Positions 1 through 6,142 of a DNA stretch of 7,250 nt are shown piece after piece. The stretch is from CAYORM01 sp964406375. GTDB taxonomy: Bacteria > Pseudomonadota > Alphaproteobacteria > DSM-16000 > Inquilinaceae. Location: assembly GCA_964406375.1 (NCBI GenBank), contig CAYORM010000109.1:1-7250 (forward strand). Reading direction: 5' to 3'. The first letter of the stretch is position 1; every line of letters begins with the position of its first letter. Made by a program: the position numbers and the translations under genes. The notes below the pieces were generated by a model. The model ran no database searches. It was not told the DNA's origin and was given only the letters and a program-made list of their open reading frames with translations.

Positions 1-1
1 C

Positions 2-343
2 ATGCGCGGCCGCACCCTGTCGGGCGCTTTCGTGATCCTCGACGAGGCGCAGAACACGACGGTCATGCAGATGCGCATGGCACTGACCCGCCTGGGTGAG
101 GACAGCCGGATGGTGGTGACCGGCGACACCACGCAGATCGACCTCCGGCCCGGCGAGCGCTCGGGGCTGCTCGATGCGCTCGGTATTCTCGAGGGTGTCG
201 AGGGCGTCTATATCCACCGTTTCGGCGAGGCCGATGTGGTGCGTCACCCGCTGGTGGCGCGGATCGTGCGCGCCTATGAGGTCGCCGACCGGGCGGCGAT
301 GATCCGGCGGGCCGCCGCGCCCGTCACGGAGCCCGAGCCATGA
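2..343 (+). CDS. phoH: PhoH-family P-loop ATPase (YbeZ type), C-terminal part only
   Basis: Only the last 113 codons lie in the window; the gene begins upstream, and base 1 is the last base of the preceding codon. The visible part contains the Walker B segment VILDEAQNTT (window residues 11-20, acidic pair D14-E15) and the family signature VVTGDTTQIDL (residues 38-48), followed by a GERSGLLDAL segment. These are hallmarks of the PhoH/YbeZ ATPase domain. The Walker A loop is not visible because the N-terminal two thirds is missing. PhoH-like proteins are cytosolic nucleotide-binding proteins. YbeZ is genetically and physically linked to YbeY and is thought to act in RNA or ribosome metabolism; its precise substrate is unsettled. 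The stop codon overlaps the ybeY start as ATGA (340-343), which implies translational coupling. The family call is secure; the biological role is inferred from family and context. Confidence 0.95.
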   Translation: MRGRTLSGAFVILDEAQNTTVMQMRMALTRLGEDSRMVVTGDTTQIDLRPGERSGLLDALGILEGVEGVYIHRFGEADVVRHPLVARIVRAYEVADRAAMIRRAAAPVTEPEP

Positions 344-888
344 CCAGCCCGTCGCCGATCGAGGCCTCGATAGACGTTGCGGTCGAGGCGCCCGGATGGG
401 CGGCGATCCGGCCGGAGCTGGCCGATCCCGAGACCGCCGAAGCCTGGCTCCGGCCCTATATCGAGGCGGCACTCGCAGCCTCGTCCGGTGCCGCCGCGCT
501 CGATACCGGCGGGCGTGGCGTGGAGCTCTCGGTGGTGCTCGCCTCCGACGATACGGTGCGTGCCCTCAACCGCACCTGGCGCGGCCCGGACGCGCCGTCC
601 AATGTCCTGTCCTTCGCCCTGACCGAGGCGGAGGAGCCGGATGTGCCGGGCGTCCCGGTGGCGCTCGGAGACGTGATACTCGCGCTCGAGACCGTGGCCG
701 CTGAGGCGGCGCGTGACGGCAAGCGGCCGGATCATCACCTCGCCCATCTGGTCGTGCACGGGGTACTGCACCTCACCGGCCACGACCATGTCGACGAGCA
801 GGATGCCGTCGCGATGGAGCGAATCGAAACCGGGGTTCTCGCGGGATTCGGCATCCCCGACCCCTATGCCGACCGGGAGACGGCGTGA
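340..888 (+). CDS. ybeY: Endoribonuclease YbeY (16S rRNA maturation and ribosome quality control)
   Basis: This 182-residue protein carries the YbeY zinc motif HGVLHLTGHDH at residues 140-150, with the three metal-binding histidines at 140, 144 and 150 in the usual H-x3-H-x5-H spacing. Upstream, LNRTWRG leads into SNVLSF (residues 87-92), the conserved segment before the metal site. In characterised homologues YbeY is a single-strand-specific endoribonuclease needed for 16S rRNA 3'-end processing and 70S quality control; it acts in the cytosol. The ATG at 340 overlaps the phoH stop, and the ybeY stop overlaps the GTG start chosen for the next gene, so the three are likely translated in series. 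The first 50 residues or so are less typical and longer than in E. coli, which is common in alphaproteobacterial versions. All key residues are present. Confidence 0.96.
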   Translation: MTSPSPIEASIDVAVEAPGWAAIRPELADPETAEAWLRPYIEAALAASSGAAALDTGGRGVELSVVLASDDTVRALNRTWRGPDAPSNVLSFALTEAEEPDVPGVPVALGDVILALETVAAEAARDGKRPDHHLAHLVVHGVLHLTGHDHVDEQDAVAMERIETGVLAGFGIPDPYADRETA

Positions 889-1820
889 TCGCCATGTCCG
901 ACGTACCGACATCGTCTCGAACGCCCCGCGGCTCCGGTGAGGCCGGGGTCGGGGGGCTTTTCCGCAACTGGCTGCGATCGATGCTGCGCGGCAAGTCAGA
1001 CGAGACGTGGCGGGAGACGATCGAGGAGCTGATCGAGGACCGTGATGGCGGTTCGGACGCCCTCCCGTCGGTCGCCGGACACGAGCGTGTCCTTCTCCAG
1101 AACATCCTGCATCTGCGTGACCTCACCGCCATCGACGTGATGGTGCCGCGGGCGGATATCGTGGCGATCGATGTCGAGACCACGCTCGAGGCGGCGCTTC
1201 ACGTCTTCGCCGAGGAGGCACACAGCCGCTTGCCTGTCTACCGCGACAATCTCGACGATGTCCTCGGGATGGTCCACGTGAAGGATGTCGTCGCCGCCCT
1301 CGACGGGGCGGGCGAAGGGGAGCCGACGCCGACGCTCCCCGATATCCTGCGGCCGGTGCTGATCGTCGCGCCGTCAATGCCGGTGCTCGACCTCCTGCTG
1401 CAGATGCGCGAGAAGCGCCAGCATCTCGCGCTCGTCATCGACGAGTTCGGCGGGATCGACGGGCTGATCACCATCGAGGATCTGGTCGAGGAGATCGTCG
1501 GCGAGATCGAGGACGAGCACGACATCGACGAGGCGCCGCAGCTCGATGAGAGACCAGACGGGACGCTGATCGCCGATGCGCGACTGCCGATCGGGACCTT
1601 CGAGGAGAAGGTCGGCCCGATCGTCGACGAGGATGAACGCGACGACATCGACACGCTCGGTGGCCTCGTCTTCTCGATCGCCGGGCGCATTCCGTCGCGG
1701 GGCGAGATCCTCGAGCATCCCAGCGGCTTCGAGTTCGAGGTGATCGACGCCGATCCCCGGCGGATCAAGCGGCTCCGGGTGCGCCGCGTACCGCCGGCCG
1801 AGCGGCGAGATGCCGTCTGA
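885..1820 (+). CDS. corC: CorC/YbeX family protein with paired CBS domains and a CorC_HlyC C-terminal domain
   Basis: The protein is about 311 residues. A charged N-terminal stretch is followed by CBS domain 1 (about 79-138), with the signature DVMVPRADIVAI around residues 84-95. CBS domain 2 (about 155-208) contains DEFGGIDGLITIEDL from residue 186. A CorC_HlyC/transporter-associated domain (about 224-302) completes it. There is no DUF21/CNNM membrane domain, so this is the soluble YbeX/CorC type, often annotated as hemolysin C. CorC was linked to cobalt/magnesium efflux, and YbeX more recently to ribosome metabolism; the adenosyl ligand normally bound by CBS pairs cannot be verified here. 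The start is ambiguous: GTG at 885 overlaps the ybeY stop and has GGGAGA (874-879) at good spacing, while ATG at 894 would shorten it by 3 residues. It overlaps lnt by 11 bases. Confidence 0.93.
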   Translation: MIAMSDVPTSSRTPRGSGEAGVGGLFRNWLRSMLRGKSDETWRETIEELIEDRDGGSDALPSVAGHERVLLQNILHLRDLTAIDVMVPRADIVAIDVETTLEAALHVFAEEAHSRLPVYRDNLDDVLGMVHVKDVVAALDGAGEGEPTPTLPDILRPVLIVAPSMPVLDLLLQMREKRQHLALVIDEFGGIDGLITIEDLVEEIVGEIEDEHDIDEAPQLDERPDGTLIADARLPIGTFEEKVGPIVDEDERDDIDTLGGLVFSIAGRIPSRGEILEHPSGFEFEVIDADPRRIKRLRVRRVPPAERRDAV

Positions 1821-3414
1821 CCTCCGGCGCCGGCGCGCTCCCGCCGCCGCGCCGCCTCTGCCCCGCATCGTTCGTCTCGCCGAATGGACGGCAGGCCGCC
1901 AGGGTCTGGCGCGCATGCTGCTCGCCATGCTGCTGGGCGCCGTCGCCACGCTGGCGATGCCGCCGGCGCCGGGCTGGTCGGCTGCGGTGCTGTGGGTGGC
2001 CTTCCCGGGGCTGATCTGGCTGCTCGCCGGGCAGCGCAGCCCCTTCCGGGCCTTCTGGACCGGCTGGTTCTTCGGCTTCGGCCATTTCTTCGTCGGGCTC
2101 TATTGGGTCGTCTGGGCGATGACGGTGGAGATCGACCGGCTGTGGCCGATGATCCCGCTCGCCATGGCCGGGCTGCCGGCGTTGCTCGGGATCTTCACCG
2201 GGCTCGTCACCGCCGCCTATGTGCTGCTGCGTCCGCGCGGTGCGCTGGCGCAGGTGCTGGTCTTCGCGGCGCTCTGGGGCGCTGGCGAGTGGCTGCGCGG
2301 CCATGTGCTGACCGGTTTCCCCTGGAACCTCATCGGCTATGCCTGGGTCGACACGCCGGTTCTGCAGACCGTGGCAGCGATCGGTATCTACGGGCTGGGG
2401 GTCCTGACGGTCGCTGTCGCGGCACTGCCGGCGGTGCTTCGGCGCCGGCCGGGGCTCGCCGGCTATGGGGTGGTCGCGGCGGGGCTGGCGGGGCTTGCCG
2501 CCCTCTATCTCTCCGGTACCGAGCGGCTCGCGGCACCCTCTCCGGGCCTCGTCCCGGGGGTGACGCTGCGCCTTGTCCAGCCGAACATCGACCAGTCCGA
2601 GAAATGGCGGGATGATCTGCGCCTGGCGCATTTCTCCAAGCAGCTCGAGATGTCGGCCCGGCCCTCGGACACGCCGATCACCGCGGTGATCTGGGCCGAG
2701 ACCGCGGTGCCCTATCTCCTGTCGCGCGAGCCCGAGGCGCAGCGGATGATCGGCGCCGCGTTGCCGGACGGCGCGGTGGCGCTGGTCGGCGCGCCGCGGG
2801 CGAGCGATCCGGCGATCCCGGAGCTGATGCTCTGGAACAGCCTTTACGCGATCGACGGGGGCGGGTCGGTCACCGCCATCTATGACAAGGCGCATCTCGT
2901 GCCCTTCGGCGAGTACGTGCCGTTCCGCACCATCCTGCCGATCGATCGGGTGGTGCCGGGGCATGTCGACTACACCCCCGGCAGCGGGCCGCGGACGCTC
3001 GATGTCGCCGGACTTCCGCCGGTCTCGCCGCTGATCTGCTACGAGGTGATCTTCCCCGGCCAGGTGGTGGCGCCGGACGGGCCGCGGCCGGGCTGGCTGC
3101 TCAACATCACCAATGACGGCTGGTACGGGATGACGGCGGGGCCGCACCAGCATTTCGCGATCGCCCGCACCCGCGCGGTCGAGCAGGGCCTGCCGCTGGT
3201 GCGGGTCGCCAATACCGGCATCAGCGGCGTCGTCGATGCCCGCGGCACGGTGCTCGCCACGCTCGGCCTGGGCGAGGAGGGTGTCCTCGATGTCGGGCTG
3301 CCGGCGGCACTCCCGACGCCGACGCCCTACAGCGTCTGGGGCGACCGGGCGTTCTGGCTGCTCGTCATCCTCAATCTCGGCATCGGCCTCACCCTCGGCC
3401 GCCTGCGTCTTTGA
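1810..3414 (+). CDS. lnt: Apolipoprotein N-acyltransferase
   Basis: This 534-residue inner-membrane enzyme transfers an acyl chain from phospholipid to the N-terminal cysteine of apolipoproteins, the last step of lipoprotein maturation after Lgt and LspA. The N-terminal half is a series of hydrophobic helices (about 33-240). A nitrilase-like periplasmic domain follows (about 251-497), and a final membrane helix sits near 512-530. The catalytic triad is recognisable: Glu297 in WAETAVPYL, Lys360 in YDKAHLVPFGEYVPF and Cys410 in LICYEVIFP, with spacing similar to E267-K335-C387 of E. coli Lnt. The segment TNDGWYG, typical of the family, follows the cysteine. The ATG at 1810 lies inside the end of corC, so translation is probably coupled. 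In Sinorhizobium the homologue actA is needed for acid tolerance and lies next to the regulator phrR, the same neighbour type seen here. Confidence 0.97.
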   Translation: MPSDLRRRRAPAAAPPLPRIVRLAEWTAGRQGLARMLLAMLLGAVATLAMPPAPGWSAAVLWVAFPGLIWLLAGQRSPFRAFWTGWFFGFGHFFVGLYWVVWAMTVEIDRLWPMIPLAMAGLPALLGIFTGLVTAAYVLLRPRGALAQVLVFAALWGAGEWLRGHVLTGFPWNLIGYAWVDTPVLQTVAAIGIYGLGVLTVAVAALPAVLRRRPGLAGYGVVAAGLAGLAALYLSGTERLAAPSPGLVPGVTLRLVQPNIDQSEKWRDDLRLAHFSKQLEMSARPSDTPITAVIWAETAVPYLLSREPEAQRMIGAALPDGAVALVGAPRASDPAIPELMLWNSLYAIDGGGSVTAIYDKAHLVPFGEYVPFRTILPIDRVVPGHVDYTPGSGPRTLDVAGLPPVSPLICYEVIFPGQVVAPDGPRPGWLLNITNDGWYGMTAGPHQHFAIARTRAVEQGLPLVRVANTGISGVVDARGTVLATLGLGEEGVLDVGLPAALPTPTPYSVWGDRAFWLLVILNLGIGLTLGRLRL

Positions 3415-3443
3415 GGCCGGTCTGACGGTGCTGCCTCACTTTT
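3412..3443 (+). terminator. Possible weak intrinsic terminator after lnt
   Basis: The arms TGAGGC (3412-3417, including the lnt stop codon) and GCCTCA (3433-3438) can form a 6-bp stem with a 15-base loop. Four T follow at 3440-3443, with further T-rich sequence after. The large loop and short T run make this a weak candidate. It overlaps the candidate promoter of the next gene. It may separate the lnt operon from the regulator, but readthrough is plausible. Confidence 0.28.
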
Positions 3444-3451
3444 GTTACGAT
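3422..3451 (+). promoter_or_regulatory. Candidate promoter for the XRE regulator gene
   Basis: The block from about 3439 to 3478 is the most AT-rich non-coding patch between lnt and metK. A TACGAT hexamer (3446-3451) preceded by TG one base away (3443-3444) resembles an extended -10 element. CTGACG (3422-3427) lies 18 bases upstream as a partial -35. An alternative pairing uses TTGTTA (3442-3447) as -35 with a poor -10 near 3466. One GANTC site, GATTC at 3454-3458, falls close to the predicted transcript start. This is a pattern match only. Confidence 0.33.
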
Positions 3452-3513
3452 TTGATTCCACATCACATACCATTGCATGGGAACGGGTCGTGCCGCAGTG
3501 GCGCGGCGATCAT

Positions 3514-3518
3514 GAGGG
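3514..3518 (+). promoter_or_regulatory. Ribosome binding site fixing the start of the XRE regulator
   Basis: GAGGG at 3514-3518 lies 7 bases before the ATG at 3526. It supports that start over the in-frame TTG at 3442, which would add 28 residues encoded by promoter-like AT-rich DNA. The GTG at 3523 would be only 4 bases from the site. Confidence 0.6.
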
Positions 3519-3525
3519 CAGCGTG

Positions 3526-3999
3526 ATGGTGGAACGGGATGTCGAGACGGGGTCGCGCAGCGGTCGGAAGCCTGGACGGCCAAGGATCGGCAAACCGCAC
3601 CCGGTCGACGTCCTGGTGGGGCGGCGGGTCAGGCTGCGCCGTGTCCTGCTCGGCATGAGCCAGGAGAAGCTCGGCGACGCGATCGGGCTGACCTTCCAGC
3701 AAGTGCAGAAATACGAGCGCGGCGCCAACCGTATCGGCTCGTCGCGGCTGTGGGAGCTGGCGCAGGTGCTCGACGTGCCGGTCGGCTACTTCTTTCAGGA
3801 AGAGGGCCAGGAGGGCGGCGCGGCCGGGCTGGCCGAGGATGGCGAGGCCTATCAGGCGCCGCCGGCGGCCGAGGCCGACCGGCTGACCGACCGCGAGACG
3901 ATGGAGCTGGTGCGGGCCTTCAAGCGCATCGAAGACCCTGCGGTGCGGCGCCGGATCGCCGATCTCGTCAAGGCGCTGGCCAGCGAGGGTGGCGGCTGA
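3526..3999 (+). CDS. XRE-family transcriptional regulator, PhrR/PraR-like
   Basis: Starting at ATG 3526 this gives 157 residues. Residues 33-90 form a Cro/C1-type helix-turn-helix: GMSQEKLGDAIGL (43-55) is the first part and TFQQVQKYERGANRIG (56-71) carries the recognition helix, ending in VPVGYFF (84-90). An acidic, Gly/Ala-rich linker (about 91-118) leads to a C-terminal amphipathic helix (about 121-152) with RAFKRIEDPAVRRRIADLV. This layout matches alphaproteobacterial regulators such as PhrR (Sinorhizobium, low-pH and stress responsive) and PraR (Azorhizobium/Rhizobium). The N-terminal tail is basic and contains RKPGRPRIGK (14-23), resembling an AT-hook. It lies alone between lnt and metK with its own upstream gap, so it may be transcribed separately or with metK. 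Its targets are unknown; autoregulation is usual for the family but not shown here. Confidence 0.9.
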   Translation: MVERDVETGSRSGRKPGRPRIGKPHPVDVLVGRRVRLRRVLLGMSQEKLGDAIGLTFQQVQKYERGANRIGSSRLWELAQVLDVPVGYFFQEEGQEGGAAGLAEDGEAYQAPPAAEADRLTDRETMELVRAFKRIEDPAVRRRIADLVKALASEGGG

Positions 4000-4040
4000 A
4001 CGCGGGCGATCTTGACCGGATCGTCCGGGCCTGCCAGAAG

Positions 4041-4065
4041 GAAATCGGCCCCTGTGGCCGATTTC
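4041..4065 (+). promoter_or_regulatory. Perfect 10-bp hairpin in the metK leader
   Basis: GAAATCGGCC (4041-4050), a 5-base loop CCTGT, and GGCCGATTTC (4056-4065) form an uninterrupted 10-bp stem between the XRE gene and metK. The sequence that follows is pyrimidine-rich (TCTCCCTTCCC) but has no T run, so it is a poor canonical terminator. It could be an inefficient or Rho-assisted terminator of the regulator transcript, a metK leader element, or, as DNA, a protein-binding inverted repeat. The structure is clear; the role is not. Confidence 0.6.
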
Positions 4066-4095
4066 TCTCCCTTCCCGTGACATCCGGCGGCGAGC

Positions 4096-5292
4096 GTGGC
4101 CAAGGGCAGCTACATCTTCACGAGCGAGTCGGTCTCCGAAGGCCATCCCGACAAGGTCTGCGACCGGATCTCTGACAGCATCGTCGATCTCTATCTCGGC
4201 GCGTTCCCGGAGGCGCGGGTCGCCTGCGAGACGCTCGCCACGACGAACCGCATCGTCATCGCCGGCGAGGTGAGGGCGCCCGCCGAGCTGCAGCAGCAGC
4301 TCCACGGCGCCATCGAGGCGACGGCGCGGCGCGCGGTCCGTGAGATCGGCTACGAGCAGGAGGGCTTCCACTGGGAGACCGCCGCGATCGACGTGCTGCT
4401 GCACGAGCAGTCGGCTGACATCGCGGTCGGGGTGGATGCCGCCGGCAACAAGGATGAGGGCGCCGGCGACCAGGGCATCATGTTCGGCTATGCCTGCGAC
4501 GAGACGCCGGCGCTGATGCCCGCACCGATCCAGTACGCCCATGAGATCCTGCGCCGCATGGCGGAGGCGCGGCATGCCGGGCGCGAGCCGCTGCTGCAGC
4601 CGGACGCCAAGAGCCAGGTGACGCTGCGCTACGAGAACGGGCGGCCGGTCGGCTGCACCGCCGTCGTCGTGTCGACCCAGCATGTTTCGGCCGGACCCGA
4701 CGGGCGGAAGCTCGACGCCGCCGACATCCGGGCGATCGTCCGTCCCTATGTCGAGGCGGTGCTGCCCGAAGGCTGGATGCCGCCCGAGGACAAGTTCTAC
4801 GTCAACCCGACCGGCCGGTTCGTGATCGGCGGGCCGGATGGCGACGCCGGCCTCACCGGCCGCAAGATCATCGTCGACACCTATGGCGGCGCCGCGCCGC
4901 ATGGCGGCGGGGCCTTCTCGGGCAAGGATCCGACGAAGGTCGACCGCTCGGCCGCCTATATCGCCCGCTATCTCGCCAAGAACGTGGTCGCGGCCGGGCT
5001 CGCGACGCGCTGCACGATCCAGCTCTCCTACGCGATCGGCGTGTCCCATCCGCTCTCGGTCTATGTCGATACGCATGGGACCGGGCAGGTGGACGAGGAG
5101 AAGCTCGGCCGGGTGCTGCCCGAGCTCGTCGATCTCAGCCCGCGCGGGATCCGCACCCGCCTCGGTCTCAACCGGCCGATCTATGCCCGCACCGCCGCCT
5201 ATGGACATTTCGGCCGCGAGCCAGATGCTGATGGCGGCTTCTCCTGGGAGCGTACCGACCTCGTCGACGCGCTGCGCTCGGCGGTCGCCTGA
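4096..5292 (+). CDS. metK: S-adenosylmethionine synthetase (methionine adenosyltransferase)
   Basis: The 398-residue product makes S-adenosylmethionine from methionine and ATP in the cytosol and provides the methyl donor for reactions including that of TrmB encoded next door. The N-terminal segment FTSESVSEGHPDKVCDRISD (residues 8-27) holds the ATP/magnesium residues His17 and Asp19. GAGDQGIMFGYA (122-133) and the phosphate-binding GGGAFSGKDPTKVD (270-283) are the other signature motifs, and all look intact. The length is slightly above the 384 residues of E. coli. The start is a GTG at 4096: the resulting N-terminus MAKGSYIFTSESV aligns with the usual family start, and no better in-frame ATG exists. 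The ribosome binding site is weak (GGCGGCGAG, 4086-4094). No known SAM riboswitch was recognised in the 96 bases upstream, only the hairpin at 4041-4065. Confidence 0.98.
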   Translation: MAKGSYIFTSESVSEGHPDKVCDRISDSIVDLYLGAFPEARVACETLATTNRIVIAGEVRAPAELQQQLHGAIEATARRAVREIGYEQEGFHWETAAIDVLLHEQSADIAVGVDAAGNKDEGAGDQGIMFGYACDETPALMPAPIQYAHEILRRMAEARHAGREPLLQPDAKSQVTLRYENGRPVGCTAVVVSTQHVSAGPDGRKLDAADIRAIVRPYVEAVLPEGWMPPEDKFYVNPTGRFVIGGPDGDAGLTGRKIIVDTYGGAAPHGGGAFSGKDPTKVDRSAAYIARYLAKNVVAAGLATRCTIQLSYAIGVSHPLSVYVDTHGTGQVDEEKLGRVLPELVDLSPRGIRTRLGLNRPIYARTAAYGHFGREPDADGGFSWERTDLVDALRSAVA

Positions 5293-5310
5293 CCGGCGCG
5301 GCCGCGCCGG
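5293..5310. repeat. Perfect 18-base palindrome directly after metK
   Basis: CCGGCGCGGCCGCGCCGG equals its own reverse complement and starts at the base after the metK stop codon. In RNA it can fold into a 7-bp all-GC stem with a GGCC loop. No T run follows, so it is not a standard intrinsic terminator. It may protect the 3' end of metK mRNA or cause pausing, or simply reflect high GC content. Confidence 0.55.
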
Positions 5311-5344
5311 CCGGGCCGAGTCGGGGCGGGATGATCGCGGATCG

Positions 5345-6097
5345 ATGATGATGAGCGAGACGCCGCCCGATCCGCGCACCCGGCGCGTGTTCCACGGCCG
5401 CCGGCAGGGCAGGCGGCTGCGTCCCAACCGTGCCGTGCTGCTCGACACGCTGTTGCCGCGGCTGCGCGTCGCACTGCCGGATGCCGACGCACCGAAGACG
5501 GAGAGGATCGATCCTCGGGCGCTGTTCGACCGCCCCGTCGAGGATGTCTGGCTGGAGATCGGCTTCGGCGCAGGCGAGCATCTCGCCTGGCAGGCCCGCG
5601 CCCATCCGACGATCGGCATGATCGGCTGCGAGCCCTACATCAACGGCATGGCGGCCCTGCTCTCGACCATCGAGACGGAGGGGATCGACACGATCCGCAT
5701 CCTGCCAGACGATGCGCGGCCGCTGCTCGACCGGCTGCCGGACGCCTCGATCGGCCGGGTCTTCCTGCTCTTCGCCGATCCGTGGCCGAAGCGGCGGCAT
5801 CATGGGCGCCGCTTTATCCAGGAGGAGACGGTGGCGGCGCTAGCGCGGGTGATGGCCGATGGCGCGGAACTGCGCATCGCCACCGATGACGCCCCGCTGC
5901 TCGACTGGTCGCTCGATCATGTCCGACGGCACGGCGCCTTCGAATGGCTGGCGCGCGGCCCGGCCGACTGGCGACAGCGACCGGCCGACTGGCCGCCCAC
6001 CCGCTACGAGGAGAAGCGGCTGCACGGCCGCCCCTTCTACTTGCGCTTCTTGCGCCGTCCGCGGGGAGCCGCGGCCACGGCCTCCGGCGCGGGCTGA
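5345..6097 (+). CDS. trmB: tRNA (guanine-N7-)-methyltransferase
   Basis: The 250-residue cytosolic enzyme methylates N7 of guanine 46 in the tRNA variable loop using SAM. Seen in the sequence: SAM-binding motif I LEIGFGAGEHL from residue 70; GCEPYINGMA, matching the next SAM-contact segment; the family signature DPWPKRRHHGRRF from residue 145; and the C-terminal TRYEEKRLHGRPFYLRF, with Tyr221-Glu222-Glu223-Lys224. Three consecutive ATG codons (5345, 5348, 5351) are possible starts. No in-frame start codon exists between the metK stop and 5345, and the weak GCGGA (5337-5341) spaces better to 5351, so the true start may be up to two codons later. It lies 52 bases after metK with no convincing promoter between them, so metK and trmB are probably cotranscribed, linking SAM supply with a SAM consumer. 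Confidence 0.96.
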   Translation: MMMSETPPDPRTRRVFHGRRQGRRLRPNRAVLLDTLLPRLRVALPDADAPKTERIDPRALFDRPVEDVWLEIGFGAGEHLAWQARAHPTIGMIGCEPYINGMAALLSTIETEGIDTIRILPDDARPLLDRLPDASIGRVFLLFADPWPKRRHHGRRFIQEETVAALARVMADGAELRIATDDAPLLDWSLDHVRRHGAFEWLARGPADWRQRPADWPPTRYEEKRLHGRPFYLRFLRRPRGAAATASGAG

Positions 6098-6099
6098 AC

Positions 6100-6127
6100 G
6101 GAATCCGGTTGCGATTCGGGAATCCGG
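6100..6127. repeat. Direct and inverted GANTC-containing repeats in the rimP promoter
   Basis: The 9-base word GGAATCCGG occurs at 6100-6108 and again at 6119-6127. Between them GATTC (6113-6117) is an inverted copy of the core, so GAATC, GATTC and GAATC occur at 6101, 6113 and 6120. GATTC-GG-GAATC (6113-6124) is a compact inverted repeat inside the -35/-10 spacer. Each core is a GANTC site, the target of the CcrM adenine methylase of Alphaproteobacteria. The block could be an operator, a methylation-sensitive element, or both. Confidence 0.6.
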
Positions 6128-6136
6128 CGCTATATA
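6109..6136 (+). promoter_or_regulatory. Sigma70-type promoter for rimP-nusA
   Basis: TTGCGA (6109-6114) as -35 and TATATA (6131-6136) as -10 are separated by 16 bases; each matches four of six consensus positions. The context GCGCTATATAGGCG is typical of strong alphaproteobacterial housekeeping promoters. Transcription would start near 6142-6144, about 140 bases before the rimP start codon. No better promoter is seen between the terminator at 6204-6229 and rimP. Confidence 0.65.
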
Positions 6137-6142
6137 GGCGTC

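Noticed and set aside
1765..3153. 462-codon minus-strand open frame antisense to lnt
   Set aside because: Same GC-driven shadow effect. Its product is Arg/Pro/His/Gln-rich with no motif, while the plus strand encodes a complete Lnt with its catalytic triad.
3456..3483. TTCC...GGAA and CCAT-TGC-ATGG inverted repeats upstream of the regulator as an autoregulatory operator
   Set aside because: The arms are only 4 bases each and such repeats are expected by chance in this length. No matching repeat was seen elsewhere in the window.
3442..3525. Upstream TTG start for the XRE regulator adding 28 residues
   Set aside because: The stretch is AT-rich promoter-like DNA. GAGGG at 3514-3518 is correctly placed for ATG 3526, which gives the usual size for this family.
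4012..4040. Possible metK promoter: TTGACC (4012-4017) and CAGAAG (4035-4040), 17 bases apart
   Set aside because: The -35 is good but the -10 matches only three of six positions, and the predicted start would fall inside the hairpin stem. This is too weak to list without transcript data.
4838..5344. Apparent N-terminal extension of TrmB by about 169 residues reaching into metK
   Set aside because: The extension is the shifted frame of metK with Ser/Arg/Pro-rich composition. TrmB similarity begins after the ATG triplet at 5345-5353 and the length from there fits the family.
3463..5619. 718-codon open frame on the minus strand antisense to the regulator, metK and part of trmB
   Set aside because: It is the mirror of three confidently identified genes. 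In very GC-rich DNA antisense frames stay open because stop codons are rare. The translation is Arg/Gly/Asp-rich low-complexity sequence with no recognisable domain.
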